64,000 nt of DNA from Ilex aquifolium (taxonomy: Eukaryota > Streptophyta > Magnoliopsida > Aquifoliales > Aquifoliaceae). The notes under the pieces are model-generated. The model was not told the DNA's origin and made no database searches. It was given only the letters and a program-made list of their open reading frames with translations. Position numbers and translations under genes: made by a program. The stretch is taken from the NCBI GenBank assembly GCA_951799425.1, contig OX637402.1, positions 6,848,001 to 6,912,000 of the forward strand, in the 5' to 3' direction. This document shows, piece after piece, positions 23,472-35,457 of the stretch (the stretch's first letter is position 1; each line of letters starts with the position of its first letter).

Positions 23472-25139
23472 TGCTTGATGAAAAACGTTGTTGTTTCCTA
23501 ACCTCTAAAAACCATCCCTTAGAATGTGTAGTATATGGATAAAGGGGAGTGTCACTCTCCCTTGGGATAGTGTCAAAAGAGAGGGCAAGGAGAAAGGAAA
23601 ATGAGATGGTGGAAATGTGAAATGTGAATGCACAAAAAATGTGTGTGTGTGTACAAAAGTGCTCCCCAAGCGCAAGGAGACTTTCGCGGGTCGTGTTTTA
23701 CTTGGTGGTATTCCAAGGTTGTTTCCACGGGGAAGGAAGTAAACCAAGGGGAAGGTGATTTTGAGTAAAAGAAAGTGTAAAATCTTTGTGGTTGAAAGTT
23801 GCTTGGTGAGTGTGTGTTGATGAAAATGAAGTGAGAAAACAAATGTTGGCTAATCCAAGAGGTCACTCCAATAGGAATACCAACTCAACTCGAATCCCTC
23901 CTTCAATAGGGTATGAATGAACGATTGATTCGTGGGAAGCTAGGGATAAGATTGGTGAGTATCTAAGCATAAACCGTGACTAGGCCTACGGAATATCAAA
24001 GACTCACCAACTCATCCACCCTCAACCCAGTCAAACCGAACCATTGAACTCTGAAAGAAAGGAGGAGAATGAGTTGAAATGGTATACCCAAGTGGAGGTT
24101 CCCCTTGGCTTTGCCAACTAAAAGATTTAGCTACTCATGCTTAAAATGAAATTAACTATGTAATAAGAATGCATTGCAAAGAGATGAAGTTCTTGAGTAC
24201 ATAAATGCAAGAAGACATAAGCTAGAAGATAATGCATTTAAAACCCATTTTTCAGCTAAGAAAATGAAGAACTTTGTTGCATTAATGATAGAAGCTTAAA
24301 AGAGCATTAAACTAGCAATGAACTTGATGGAGAATAACATTAATGATATTAAATGAATTTCTAAAGATTCATACAAGGGATTACAAGACAATGTATTGAA
24401 AGAAATGCAAAAATCTCACTTTATCTCTCTAGAACACTATTCATCATCTTCTCCCAGACTCTCTCTCTCTCTCTATATCTATTCCTCCTTGTTGAATGCC
24501 GAATTTATTTTCTTCTTCTTGGACTTCACTTCCCAAAAACGTGCTTGGAGAGGTGCCCTATACTCGAGAAGTGACCTCCATCTGTAGGGGTGCAAGAGGA
24601 ATGGGCTGGACAGAGGGGTTGCAGAGCTTGTCTGCACACCCAGCTCCTATTCTCTTATCTGTCCTCATTGATCACCTAGGCTCCAAACTTGCAATCAAAG
24701 GTGTGAAAGGGGTGAATAATATTGTGGGCGTGTCAGGGGAGCATGGGAGGTCTGTTGGTGGGACCCTTAAAGCAGCAGACATGAGTTGTAGAGTATTTGG
24801 GCAGATCAGGCAAAGTTTACCAGTACGCGTACTGGTACGTCGAACTCCAGTGACTTTAGCGTACCGGTACGCTGAACTCCAGTAGCCTTAACGTACCGGT
24901 ACGGTTTGGCTGACTTCCTGATTTTCTGATTTTCTCCTCTCCTGAGCTACCTTTGCATCCTCATTTGTCTCAAATGGTTTGGGATGGCCTTAAGAAGCCT
25001 CATTTAGCACCTTTTAACTGCAAACACCAAATATCATCGTTAAGAACTCAATTAACCCCACTCCCATCATTTAATCTCCAAAAGCAATTAAAATAAGATG
25101 ATTAGCACATAAAAATATACAAAGTTTTGTGCTAATCAC
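23472..25139 (-). mobile_element. 3' LTR of copy B
   Basis: On the minus strand it starts TGATTAGCAC at 25139 and ends CATCAAGCA at 23472. It is colinear with the solo LTR 16981-18859 but a distinct subfamily. It contains a palindrome cluster (24815-24903) and a CT-rich run near 24456-24475. Confidence 0.9.
24815..24903. repeat. Palindrome cluster in 3' LTR of copy B
   Basis: Two exact GTACCGGTAC decamers and degenerate ones (CCAGTACGCGTACTGG), with 'ctgaactccagtagcctta' spacing. The matching stretch of the 5' LTR (35041-35140) keeps more exact copies. Confidence 0.9.
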
Positions 25140-25153
25140 AACCCCCAACTTAG
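25140..25153 (-). other. Polypurine tract of copy B
   Basis: The minus strand reads TAAGTTGGGGGTTG directly before the 3' LTR start, the expected position for plus-strand priming. Confidence 0.8.
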
Positions 25154-25439
25154 GTTTTGCTAGTCCCTTAGCAAAAAGTTATTTCCAACACAAGACAATG
25201 AGTATAACACACGCTCAATCCATTTAATTAACCATTCATCCAATCAATTAAAAAGCACAAATCATAATGCAATTCCAAAATAACATAAACAAGATTGAAT
25301 CCAAAATTGTGGTTTCTTCATTAATGTGCTCTGAATTTGGAGTACATAGAGTAGGACATCAAAAGAGACAAAATAGCCTACGACTCCATTCTATCTATAT
25401 CCAATCCAACCCCAAAAGAAAATATAAAAACTACAAAGC

Positions 25440-26600
25440 CTACTACACATCCTCCTCATCATCCTCAGACTCATCACCTTCATCATACTCCTCACCTTCC
25501 CCAGACTCCTCAGTGTCATCATCATCATCCTCCTCTTCTTCCTCAACTACTGTGGAGGCAGAGGGGGCAGAAGCAGAGGGAGCAGTGGCTGGTGGAGTGG
25601 GGACGTCTGGGATGGGCCTCCCAGGGAAGGTATGCACAAACAACTCCTTCATCATTGCCGCCATACCCAGCACAGTAGCCTCAATCCTATGCACCATAGT
25701 CTCTAGTGCATCGAGGCACTGAGGGACCGAACGTTCAGGTGTAGCAGCGGATGGCCCAGCGGGTGAAGATGCCCCGGGGGCATCAGAACCAGCAGCCATG
25801 GTCTTGGCTTGCTTCCCTCGACTCATTGCTTTTCTTTTCTTCTTACTGGCTTTGTCGATGGCTCTAGTATCTAGGGGGTAATCTGGTCGAACGCATAGCC
25901 CTTAACTTTGAATTGCTTGCACATCCGGGTTACCAAGTTCCCGAATGACAGTTTGATCATAGGCCTCTGCGTCTTCGCAAAGTTTTTCATTTCTTGCCAA
26001 ATGAGAAGAGCGAAGTCAATTGCCTTCCCGTACACGACTGCATCCAAAAGGGTTAGCTTGTCTAAATTTGGTTTCTTTTCCGCACCCCTTGGCAAAAGAT
26101 TGCAATGGAGGAGCTTATTCAACAGTCCATAAGTGGGCTTCAACCTCCCACTTTGCACTGTTCCCTTGAATTCTCCAGGCTCCTGATACATCAATTCTGC
26201 CAATTCAGATATCTTCTTGGATTTGGTGACGTTATGAGGATAGACAGGTGTAGACCCAGGTGGCCTCTCGTACCCACCCAGGAGTGTGGCAATGACATCA
26301 GGGGTCACCACAAACATTTTGCCCCGAACATTGGTTTTCAAGACTTCCACTTCGTCCACCTCTCCACTTCTCTTGTGACCACTAGAGCCTTCGGGTGGAG
26401 GAGATTCAGGTCCCACTGTTTTGGTGCGGGCCATGCACAGCAACAGTGCCCCTATCGTCAGAAAAAGCGAAAAGGGTCAAGAAGAGACCTTCAATCGGGT
26501 CCATGGTCTCTTGGAGAATCCCTATAGAACGAGCCATCTGAGAGATTTTAGGAGAATTTGAGAAATGAAGAGAGAAGAGGGTTTGGGGAATTTTCGGCAC
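25440..26600 (-). pseudogene. Post-pol reading frame of copy B
   Basis: Located between pol and the polypurine tract. The main block (about 25870-26440) reads like the C-terminal half of the plant repeat-borne protein seen at 48895-49797: LLHCNLLPRGAEKKPN, LLDAVVYGKAIDFALLIWQEM, FGNLVTRMCKQF. A following block (about 25443-25826) is Ala/Pro/Ser-rich and ends in a strongly acidic tail (long Glu/Asp run). In Athila this is the env-like position; I see no convincing signal peptide or membrane segment, so an envelope role is not supported. One or two breaks. Function unknown. Confidence 0.6.
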
Positions 26601-26805
26601 TTAGGGTTTCAAAAGTTTGATTTCCACTGAATCACAGCACAAGGGAGAGGATTTTAGAGATTGAAGGAAGATTGGTGTGATTTGGAAGCCTAAGGGGTGA
26701 TTCGGGTGAGAGAGGAGTGAAAGAGGGGTTGTATTTTAGAAGGGAAAGGAAAGGTGTTCTGAAAGAAGTCGATTAAAAGCCCTAACCTTTGGCATCCCAG
26801 GCAAA

Positions 26806-26851
26806 GCGTACCGGTACGCTGAACTCCAGTAGCCTTAGCGTACCGGTACGG
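26806..26851. repeat. Palindrome module inside copy B
   Basis: Two GTACCGGTAC copies joined by 'gctgaactccagtagcctta' and followed by 'ggtttggctgact'. The same arrangement occurs in both LTRs of this element, so an LTR-type module also sits internally, just 5' of the post-pol frame. Confidence 0.9.
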
Positions 26852-26899
26852 TTTGGCTGACTTTCTAAATATTCCTGCTGAGCAACCCTTCACTACTCC

Positions 26900-28680
26900 T
26901 TTTCATTTTAGGACCTGTCCTATACATTCTAACACTCTCTTTATGACCTCTACTCTACCCTAAACATATACTCCATACTCCACTTGTAAATCACCATTCG
27001 AATCATCATGCCCAATTCATTACTGAAATTGCAATGTGATTTAAAATTTTGATGTACTAAATACACAAAACATAGCCTCCTACTTTTAGATATCAAAATA
27101 CACACCAAAATGTAAAACATGAATTCAGTTCAAAGCAGCATTCCTAACCCTTTTCAAATATCCAAAACTTGAGAAATATTCCCTCATTCTTGCAAGCATG
27201 GAGCTATTTAACAAATTTCTCAAATGATTGAACTAAGTATACATGAGCAACACCATAGTCTTAGACACTAGTCTAAAGTATGCACCTACAAATTTTTTTT
27301 CAACTCGAGTGTATGTGAAGTTTAACAAGTAATTTGAGCATTTACGCAACAAAATTCACATTCTAATAGCTAGACAAATTCAGTTTCAATACAAAACTCA
27401 CCAAGGGTCACTCTTAAGCAATGAAATACACTCAAGTTATCCTGGTATGCACTCCATGTGTACATGTGATATAGAATCTTGTGTTCAAAACAAAGTGTGC
27501 TCACATGTAATCCAAAAATGAAGTTCATATATGAAAATGAAGTGACCTTGGCATAGTCTCATGAACAGAATGCTAGGACATTAGGTAGTAAGACTTAACT
27601 CATCATTTCCTTTGAAATTATGCACCTCCCATGCTTCTCTAGATCACTTGGGACTTTAAGGGTTATAATGGGGCCTTGGGGTGATATCTGGGTAAATGAA
27701 ATGAAGGATATAGGATAACAAAGAGGGTTGTTCCGAGTGTATGACCTTTATTTCAAAAAGATCTCCCTTTTATGGGATTTCTAGGCTAACACCATCACCA
27801 CACTCTTTGTTTCTTTGCTTTCTTTTCCATAACATTTTCCTTTTCTTTTGATCATTCTTTTCTTCTTTTCACTCACTTTTTCTCCTTCTCTTGGGTTTTC
27901 ATTCTTTTGGTAGTCAACTCTTTGAATTCCAACATCATTCATCCCTTTTGCTTGAATTTCCAAACCCTACTTCCTTTTTCTTTTACGATCAAATCATATC
28001 CAGCTCTAGGAACAACCAAGGTAGATATTCGTCATTTTCATTGGCTTGGTCAAATGTGTGGCATAGAAACAAGTTTCAATTAAGGCTCAATCACGGCACT
28101 AGGGATAATATTTGCACAAGAAAAAGGGCAAAGGCTCAAAATATTCAATGATGGCCTAAGATCAGTTCCAGGTCCGCATGGGATGGCATTATACGTTCAA
28201 GACAAATTAGTCTACTACCCAAATGCAACTAACCAAAACAAGCATAATGAGACTATTGAACAAATTTGACATTGAAAAATTGTTCTTTGAGTAATTGTAA
28301 GTTCCCTCCAACAAGATTTGGCACTAAAGCTCTCATGTGTCCTTACTCATCTCCACTACTTATGTCAAGCTTAAAACATGAATCTAATCCGTAAATTGCT
28401 GAAATTACACATTCAAGAATCACATACAGTTGAGTTCAAAAATCAATACATATGTGATACTTATGCATAGGATCAACTTCCATAGAATGCTCATGTGCAC
28501 AAAGTTCACAACAAAGATCAACATGTCATCCAACTCACACACTCTTCATGAAGGAATACAGGTCAACAGTAAGATATTTTTCATCGAAAATTTTAAAAAA
28601 TTTCACATATTTTTTACTAATGCAAGCAAAACTCAAAAATTTCCCAACAACCTTGGTGTATCATACACATGGTGCACCTC
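26900..28680 (-). other. Non-coding post-pol region of copy B
   Basis: AT-rich sequence with no domain I recognise. It shares landmarks with 14842-16077 (for example 'gccgtgattgagcct' near 28090 on the minus strand). A pyrimidine-rich stretch at 27800-27900 is low complexity. Confidence 0.6.
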
Positions 28681-28715
28681 ACCCCCCAACTTGAATCATG
28701 CATTGTCCTCAATGC
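28680..28715 (-). other. Conserved GACAATG/purine block of copy B
   Basis: The minus strand has GAGGACAATG followed by AAGTTGGGGGGT, the counterpart of 11893-11935 and 51169-51206. Confidence 0.65.
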
Positions 28716-28917
28716 ATCAAAAAATATATAGCATGCAATGAAAGACAGTAAAAATGAGTAGGGTAAGATAACACCTCGTGATTGAGCTTTTGACAAAAGC
28801 ACCAAGATCTGAAATTAATAAAGACACAGCTATACAAGCAAAGAAAGTGAGTGACATGAAAATAGAGATCACATAAATAAATGAAAGTAACTGTACACTA
28901 AAGAGCATAAACACTAG

Positions 28918-30360
28918 CTAGTCCTCCACAAACTCCGGATACGCGGGATCCGTCAACTCTTCCTCTACTTCTTGCTCTTCAGAACCCTCGAAGAATTGCT
29001 TGAGTATTTGGCCATTTACTTTGAATGTCTGGCCATTCTCAGGGTTTGTCACCTCAACAGCTCCGTTGGGGTAGGCCACCTTGACAAGATAGGGGCCATC
29101 CCAATGGGATCGGAGTTTTCCTTGAAAAATTGAGAGGCGAGAATTGTATAAGAGCACTTTTTGCCCGGGCTCAAATGATTTCCGTATGATGGAATTATCA
29201 TGAAATATTTTAGCCCGTTCCTTTGAAATTTTTGAGCTCTCATACGCATCTCGTCGAATCTCTTCCAACTCATTCAGCTCTAACTTCCTATGTGCACCAG
29301 CCATCCTCAAATTAAAGTTTAAAGTCTTAATGGCCCAATAGGCCCTGTGTTCCATTTCGACAGGCAGATGGCAAGCCTTTCCATAGACAAGCCGGTAGGG
29401 AGACATGCCCAAAACAGTCTTATAGGCAGTGCGGTATGCCCATAGGGTATCGGTCAATCTATTGGACCAATCATTCCTACTTGGGTTAACAGTTTTTTCT
29501 AAGATGGTCTTGATCTCCCTATTGGCTAGCTCGAATTGGCCATTTGTTTGTGGGTGATAAGTGATGGATACTTTGTGAGTGATGCCATATTTGAACATTA
29601 GAGATGCAAATGGTCTATTACAGAAGTGGGATCCACAATCATTGATCATTGCTCGAGGCATCCCAAACCTCGAAAAGATATTATCTTTGAGAAACTTGAC
29701 TACGACCCGGTGGTCATTAGTCTTGGTCGGGATAGCCTCCACCCCTTGGACACATAGTCCACTACCAGAAGGATGTACAGATAACCGAATGACATAGGGA
29801 ATTGACCCATGAAGTCGATGCCCCAACAGTCGAATATTTCTATGACAAGCAGAGGGGAGAGGGGCATCATGCTTCTCCGGGTCACACTACCCAATCGTTG
29901 GCATTTGTCGCATTCCTTACAGAACGAAACACAATCTTTGATAAGAGAGGGCCAGTAGAAACCTGATTGAAGAATTTTAGCGGAAGTCTTCTTCGCTGAA
30001 AAATGTCCGCCGCAAGCTTGTGAATGGCAAAATGCAAGGACGTCCCGCAGTTCGTTCTCAGGTACACATCTCCTCATGACCTGATCAGGGCAATACTTGA
30101 ACAAATACGGGTTGTCGAAGTAGAAGTACTTCACATCTGCCATGAATCGTCTTCTATCCTCTGGGCTCCATTGCGGTGATATATGTCCTGTTGCAAGGTA
30201 ATTACATATATCAGCATACCAAGGACATATCGAATGAATTGAAAGCAAATGTTCGTCAGGGAAAAAGTCAGGGATCAGAATGTGCTCATTAGCCTCTTGC
30301 ACCACAAGCCGGGATAAATGATCTGCCACCACATTCTCAACTCCTTTCTTGTCCTTGATC
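28918..30360 (-). pseudogene. Integrase of copy B
   Basis: The zinc-binding region (HSQACGGHF then CKECDKCQRLG) is followed by the catalytic core ([57 protein letters not shown]) and the C-terminal part ([58 protein letters not shown]). No chromodomain is present, as expected for Athila. Very few breaks in this part. Confidence 0.9.
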
Positions 30361-30800
30361 GTCAAGTCAAATTCTTATAGGAGGAGTATCCACCTAATGA
30401 GTCTTGGTTTCGCATCCTGCTTAGACAACAAGTACTTCAAGGCAGAATGGTTAGTAAAGACAACAATAGGCGAACCAATGATGTATGAGCTAAATTTATC
30501 TAAGGCAAACACTACTACTAGCAATTCTTTCTCGGTGGTAGTGTAATTCATCTGAGCATTATTGAGTGTTTTGCTAGCATAGTGTATCACATACGACCTG
30601 TTTTCCTCCCTTTGACCAAGCACTGCGCCGACTGCGTAATCACTCGCGTCACACATGAGCTCAAAAGGTAGATCCCACCTGGGTGGTTGCATGACAGGAG
30701 GCGTGACTAGCATGCTCTTAAGTTTTTTAAAGGATGCCTCACAGTCATCTGACCACTCAAAGGAAATCTCCTTAGACAGTAGGTTGGTCAAGGGTCGGGC
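30361..30800 (-). pseudogene. RNase H of copy B
   Basis: Contains MCDASDYAVGAVLGQR, IHYASKTLNNAQMNY, LVVVFALDKFSSY and VFTNHSALKYLLSKQDAKPR, the standard RNase H blocks next to RT. Confidence 0.88.
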
Positions 30801-31760
30801 CAATGCACTGAAATTTTTATAAACCTGCGATAAAAACCTGCATGGCCTAAAAATAACCGGATTCCCTTAATGGCTCTCGGCGTGGGGAGGTTGGAGATGG
30901 GCTCCACCTTGGATTTATCGACTTCAATACCCCTTGCCGAGACTATATGGCCAAGCATAATTCCTTCTGTCACCATAAAGTGACTTTTCCCAATTCAACA
31001 CTAGATTCTCCTCCTCACATCTTGTTAGAACTTTCTCCAAGTTTGTCAAACATCCATCGAATGAATCCCCAAACACTGAAAAGTCATCCATGAAGACCTC
31101 CACTATCTTTTCCACCATATCACTGAAAATCCCCATCATGCATCGTTGAAAAGTCCCCGGAGCATTGTATAGACCAAACAACATGCGGCGGTAGGCGAAG
31201 GTACCATAGGGGCAGGTGAAAGTGGTCTTCTCTTGATCCTCTAATGCGATCTCTATTTGATTATAGCCAGAGTACCCATCTAGAAAGCAATAGAATAGGT
31301 GCCCAACTACTCTTTCCAAAACTTGATCAAGAAATGGCATTGGGAAATGATCTTTTCTAGTGCATGAGTTCAACCTCTGATAATTAATGCATACCCTCCA
31401 TCCGGTGATCACTCTTGTAGGTATAAGCTCATTCTCATAATTTTCCACCACCGTGACTCTGGATTTCTTTGGCACTACTTGTGTGGGGCTAACCCACTTA
31501 CTGTTGGCAATTAGAAAAATGATCCCCACATCAAGTAGTTTCAGAACCTCATCCCTCACCACCTCCTTCATGATGGGGTTCAACCGTCTTTGTGGTTGTC
31601 GGGAAGGTTTGGAATCCTCCTCAAGATATATGCGGTGGGTGCAAATGAGAGGACTTATCCCCTTGATATCCGCAATGGTCCACCCAATTGCTCCTTTATG
31701 TTTTCTCAATACCTCCAAGAGTTCTTTTTCTTGTTCCATGTTCAGCGTAGAGCTAATGAC
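30790..31760 (-). pseudogene. Reverse transcriptase of copy B
   Basis: Motifs in order: SKWVSPTQVVPKKS, WRVCINYQRLNS, MPFLDQVLERV, YCFLDGYSGYNQIEIA, TFTCPYGTFAYRRM, and the catalytic FMDDFSVFGDSF block near 31070-31105, then ARGIEVDKSKVEPI. Typical Ty3/gypsy RT. Confidence 0.9.
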
Positions 31761-31849
31761 CACCGAGAATGTTTCTCCATCGCTAAGATAGGCGTACTTC
31801 AAATGGGAGGGTAACGACTTCAACTCCAGGTTCGTCTTTTGTTCATCTG

Positions 31850-33400
31850 ACGGAAAAATTTTCTTTTCTTGTTGGGGGTAGCTCCTCGAATGTAGGGATC
31901 CAACTTCCCATCCCTTTCAATTCTCCTACCTCCTCTTGCTCATCTAACTCCTCAAGATCCACAACTCCTTCTTGCTTGAATTTCAACATCCTCTTCAACT
32001 CCAAGTGCTCCTCAACCAAGGTGTCGATTCTATTGACCTCACTTACTTCCTCATCATCACCCGGTTGCTTTGCCAAATTGAATACATTGAGCTCCATTGT
32101 CATGTTCCCAAACGCCAACTTCATTAGACCGTTCCTGCAATTTATCACAGCATTAGACGTAGCAAGGATGGGTCGTCCAAGTATAACGGGGATCTGGGAA
32201 CTAAGGTTAGCAACAGGATGTGTATCTAGCACAATAAAATCGACGGAAAAGTAAAATTTATCAATTTGAACCAAGACATCTTCCACTACTCCCCTTGGTG
32301 TGCGGATGCTACGATCCGCTAATTGAAGCGTAATTGAGGTGGGCTTCAACTCCTCGATCCTGAGTTGTTGATACACTGAGTAGGGAAGGAAATTGACACT
32401 CGCCCCCAAGTCAAGCAATGCTTGTTCCACCCGGCAATTCCCTATGGTGATGGCAATTGTTGGACAGCTGGGTTCTTCGAATTTTGGAGGAGTATTGGTC
32501 CTCAATATTGAGCTGACTTGTTCGGTTAAGAATGCTTTCTTCCGAACATTCAATCTCCTCTTCACCGTGCATAGATCGTTCAAAATTTTGGCACACGATG
32601 GTATTTGCTTGATGGCGTCGAGGAGTCGAATGTTAATCTTCACATGCTTAAACATTTCCAAAATATCAGCATAATTTGCCACCTTAACAGGTGGCTTCAA
32701 ACGACTCGGGAAAGGGGCAGGCATGAGAGGAATAAATACACAATCATCAGTCAATTTTTCTTTCTCATCAACCTCCCTTTCTTTCTCTTCACTCAACTCA
32801 CCCTCTTTGGCCTCATTCTCCTTGTCTTCTTCTATTGGCAATGCAGCTTTGGGTGAGACCCTTGGCACAACAGATTTATCGATTTGTTTGCCACTAAGAA
32901 GGGTAGTGACTACCTTGAGTTGCTCACAACTCTCTTTGGCAGGCTCGGCCAATTCAATCAAATGTTTGCCTTTAGGGTTCTCTTGGGGTTGAGCGGGGAA
33001 TTTCCCCTTCTCTTGTTGTGATAACCCTATGGCATTGGTGATTTTCGTGAGTTGGGCCGAAATGTTGTTATTGAAGGTGGTTTGGCTTTGAATGAAGTTA
33101 TAGAGCACATCCTCCAAGTTCCTCTTATGGGGAGGTTGGTAGGTGGGAGGATTGGATGGACCTTGTTGGGAGAAGTTTTGGGGAGGTGGACTTTGGGAGA
33201 AATTTTGTGGGGGTGGATTGGATGAATACCCTTGCGGATTGGACCGGGGGTATTGGGAGCGAGATGCTTGCCCTTGACCTTGGTATTGGTTGTGGTGTTG
33301 ACCTTGCTTAGGAGGCACGGGAGATGTGTATGTGTTTGATCCATGAGGGATGGGGTTATCATTTCTCCAACTGAAATTAGGGTGATTACTCCACCCCAGA
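31850..33400 (-). pseudogene. Linker and protease of copy B
   Basis: A Pro/Gln/Ser-rich linker (repeated PPPQNFS motifs) and a Glu/Lys-rich stretch precede the block KRRLNVRKKAFLTEQVSSIL and the protease active-site region (LLDLGASVNFLPYSVY) near 32395-32440, followed by VILGRPILATSNAVINC. The active-site triplet is Asp-Leu-Gly, as in copy A. Confidence 0.85.
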
Positions 33401-33479
33401 TTGTAAGTGTTAGCATTTGGAGAAAATGAGTGCCTCGGTTGATTGAAGGCATGGACTTGTTCATGGTACGCTTTCTTAA

Positions 33480-34546
33480 GCGCTGAAATGTTCGCCACTC
33501 TCACAAATCGAATAAACCTCCTCGGTCTTTGACATATGTGACACCTCATGCCTCCTATTGACCTCAAGAATATCAACTTTCCTTGATAATTTGGCAATTT
33601 GTGAAAGCAAGTCTTCCCGATCTCTCAAATCGTAGATCCCTCCCCTTTGTGGCTGACTACTACCCGGAGATGTCCTAGGTACATCATTGGGATCCCTAAC
33701 GTCCCAAGATTGTGCATTTTGGGCCAATGCACTAAAGTAGTCGAGGGCCTCATCAGGGTCTTTGTTCAAGAACTCGCCATTGCATATCATGTCAATGAAT
33801 TGTCTATTCGTTGGTGTGATTCCTTCGTAGAAGAAACTTACCAATTGCCACGATTCAAAGCCATGATGTGGTATGGATTGTAACAACTCCTTGTAGCGAT
33901 CCCAGCATTGATAGAATTGCTCATTGGGCTTCTCAAAAAAATTTTGAATTTCTTTTTTGAAAGGAGTGGTTCTATGAACCGGAAAAAAATTATTCAAAAA
34001 TACCGAAACCATTTGAGCCCAAGAGGTAATGGATCGAGGTCGCATGGCATCGAACCATGATTTGGCCTTATCACTAAGGGAGAAAGGAAACAATTTCAAT
34101 CGAACTATGTCCTCCATAGCATAGTTAGCATTGAATGTTGCAACTATATCCTCAAACCCTTTTATGTGCCGGTAAGGGTTTTCGTTTTCAATCCCATGGA
34201 ATGTAGGAAGTAGTTGCAACATCCCCGGCTTAACTTGAAAAAGCTGAGCTTGGACTGGGAGGAGAATGCATGAGGGTGTGGTGCTACGAGTTGGCTGAAG
34301 GAAATCCCTCATAGACCTCGCCGGAGGATCCATTTGAATGTTATTCCCCTCATTCATGGGAGGGGGAAATTGCACTCGTGGGTTGGGCATTCTAGATGGT
34401 TGCACTCCCCCACCCCCTTGAACGTTTGGATTTGCACCAACATCATCAAAATTATCACCCGCATCCTCGGGTGGGTCTTGGTTAATGTTCATGTTCGCGC
34501 CTAAGGGTTGTCTAACTAATCGGTTCTGTTCGTCCCTTCCCCACAT
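33480..34546 (-). pseudogene. gag of copy B
   Basis: A Pro/Asn-rich N-terminus is followed by the retrotransposon gag core (LLPTFHGIENENPYRHIK, LKLFPFSLSDKAKSWF, FFPVHRT, FYQCWDRYKELLQSIPHH, SFFYEGI). The N-terminus differs from the SVGSVNQS type of copies A, C and D, marking a different Athila subfamily. Confidence 0.9.
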
Positions 34547-34684
34547 GCAAAAAACTATCTACAAATGAAAATATACACGAACAATAATATATACACAGGA
34601 CAACGTACCTCAGCCCGTGATGAATATCACATGAATTACCTCTGTCGTCCGGAAATCACCTTCTTGGTTTGACACTTGCCTTCT

Positions 34685-34703
34685 CCGGCAACGACGCCAA
34701 AAA
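34685..34703 (-). other. Primer binding site of copy B
   Basis: The minus strand reads TTTTTGGCGTCGTTGCCGG next to the LTR end, one base away from the TGGCGCCGTTGCCGG form usual for Athila. Confidence 0.8.
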
Positions 34704-35386
34704 TGCTTGTTGAATGCCGAATTTCTTTTCTTCTTCTTGGACTTCACTTCCCAAAAACGTGCTTGGAGAGGTGCCCTAGACTCCAGAAGTGACCTCCATC
34801 TGTAGGGGTGCAAGAGGAATGGGCTGGACAGAGGGGTTACAGAGCTTGTCTGCACACCCAGCTCCTCTTCTCTTCTCTCTCCTCTCTCCTCATTGATCAC
34901 CTAGGCTCCAAACTTGCAATCATGGGTGTGAAAGGGGTGAATAGTATTATGGGCGTGTCAGGGGAGCATGAGAGGTCTGTTAGTGGGACCCTCAAAGCAG
35001 CAGACATGAGTTGCAGAGCATTTGGGCAAATCAAGCAAAGCGTACCGGTACGCGTACCGGTACGTCGAAGTCCAGTGGCTTCAGCGTACCGGTACGCATA
35101 CCGGTACGTTGAACTCCAGTAGCCTTAGCGCACCGGTACGGTTTGGCTGACTTCCTGATTTTTTGATTTCCTTCTCTCCTGAGCTATCCCCAAGCTACCT
35201 TTTCATCCTCATTTGTCTCAAATGGTTTGGGAAGGCCTTAAGAAGCCTCATTTAGCACCTTTTAACTGCAAACACCAATTATCATCGTTAAGAACTCAAT
35301 TAACCCAACTCCCATCATTTAATCTCCAAAAGCAATTAAAATAAGATGATTAGCACATAAAAATATACAAAGTTTTGTGCTAATCA
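34704..35386 (-). mobile_element. 5' LTR of copy B
   Basis: Starts TGATTAGCAC at 35386 on the minus strand and matches the first 0.65 kb of the 3' LTR closely; it is about 1 kb shorter than that LTR. Carries the palindrome cluster 35041-35140. Confidence 0.85.
35041..35140. repeat. GTACCGGTAC cluster in 5' LTR of copy B
   Basis: Three exact GTACCGGTAC decamers and two further CCGGTACG half-copies in 100 bases, spaced by 'gaactccagtagcctta' type sequence. Confidence 0.92.
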
Positions 35387-35457
35387 CTTCTATGACAGCC
35401 TTAAGTGACTTTTACAGGAGCCTTAAGTGACTTTTGTGGCAGCCTTAAAGTGATTTC
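35387..35457 (+). repeat. GTGACTT minisatellite, right remnant
   Basis: About three units of the same array that ends at 23471, with the GGCAGCCTTAA tail of its right half. The array was one piece before copy B entered. Confidence 0.9.

Larger units (their letters stand above)
23472..35386 (-). mobile_element. Near-complete Athila-type element, copy B
   Basis: TG...CA termini with CTTCT on both sides (23467-23471 and 35387-35391), the flanks being two parts of one minisatellite. Minus-strand order: 5' LTR (34704-35386), primer site, gag, pro, RT, RNase H, integrase, post-pol region with an extra reading frame, polypurine tract, 3' LTR (23472-25139). All coding domains can be recognised, with about six breaks, making it the best-preserved element here. 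Its LTRs are unequal in length (0.68 and 1.67 kb). Over the shared part they look about 95% identical by eye, which at usual plant rates suggests an age of the order of two million years. Confidence 0.92.

Noticed and set aside
25443-25722. Ser-rich plus-strand frame
   Set aside because: It is the antisense of the acidic tail of the copy B post-pol frame; Glu/Asp codons reverse to Ser-rich codons.
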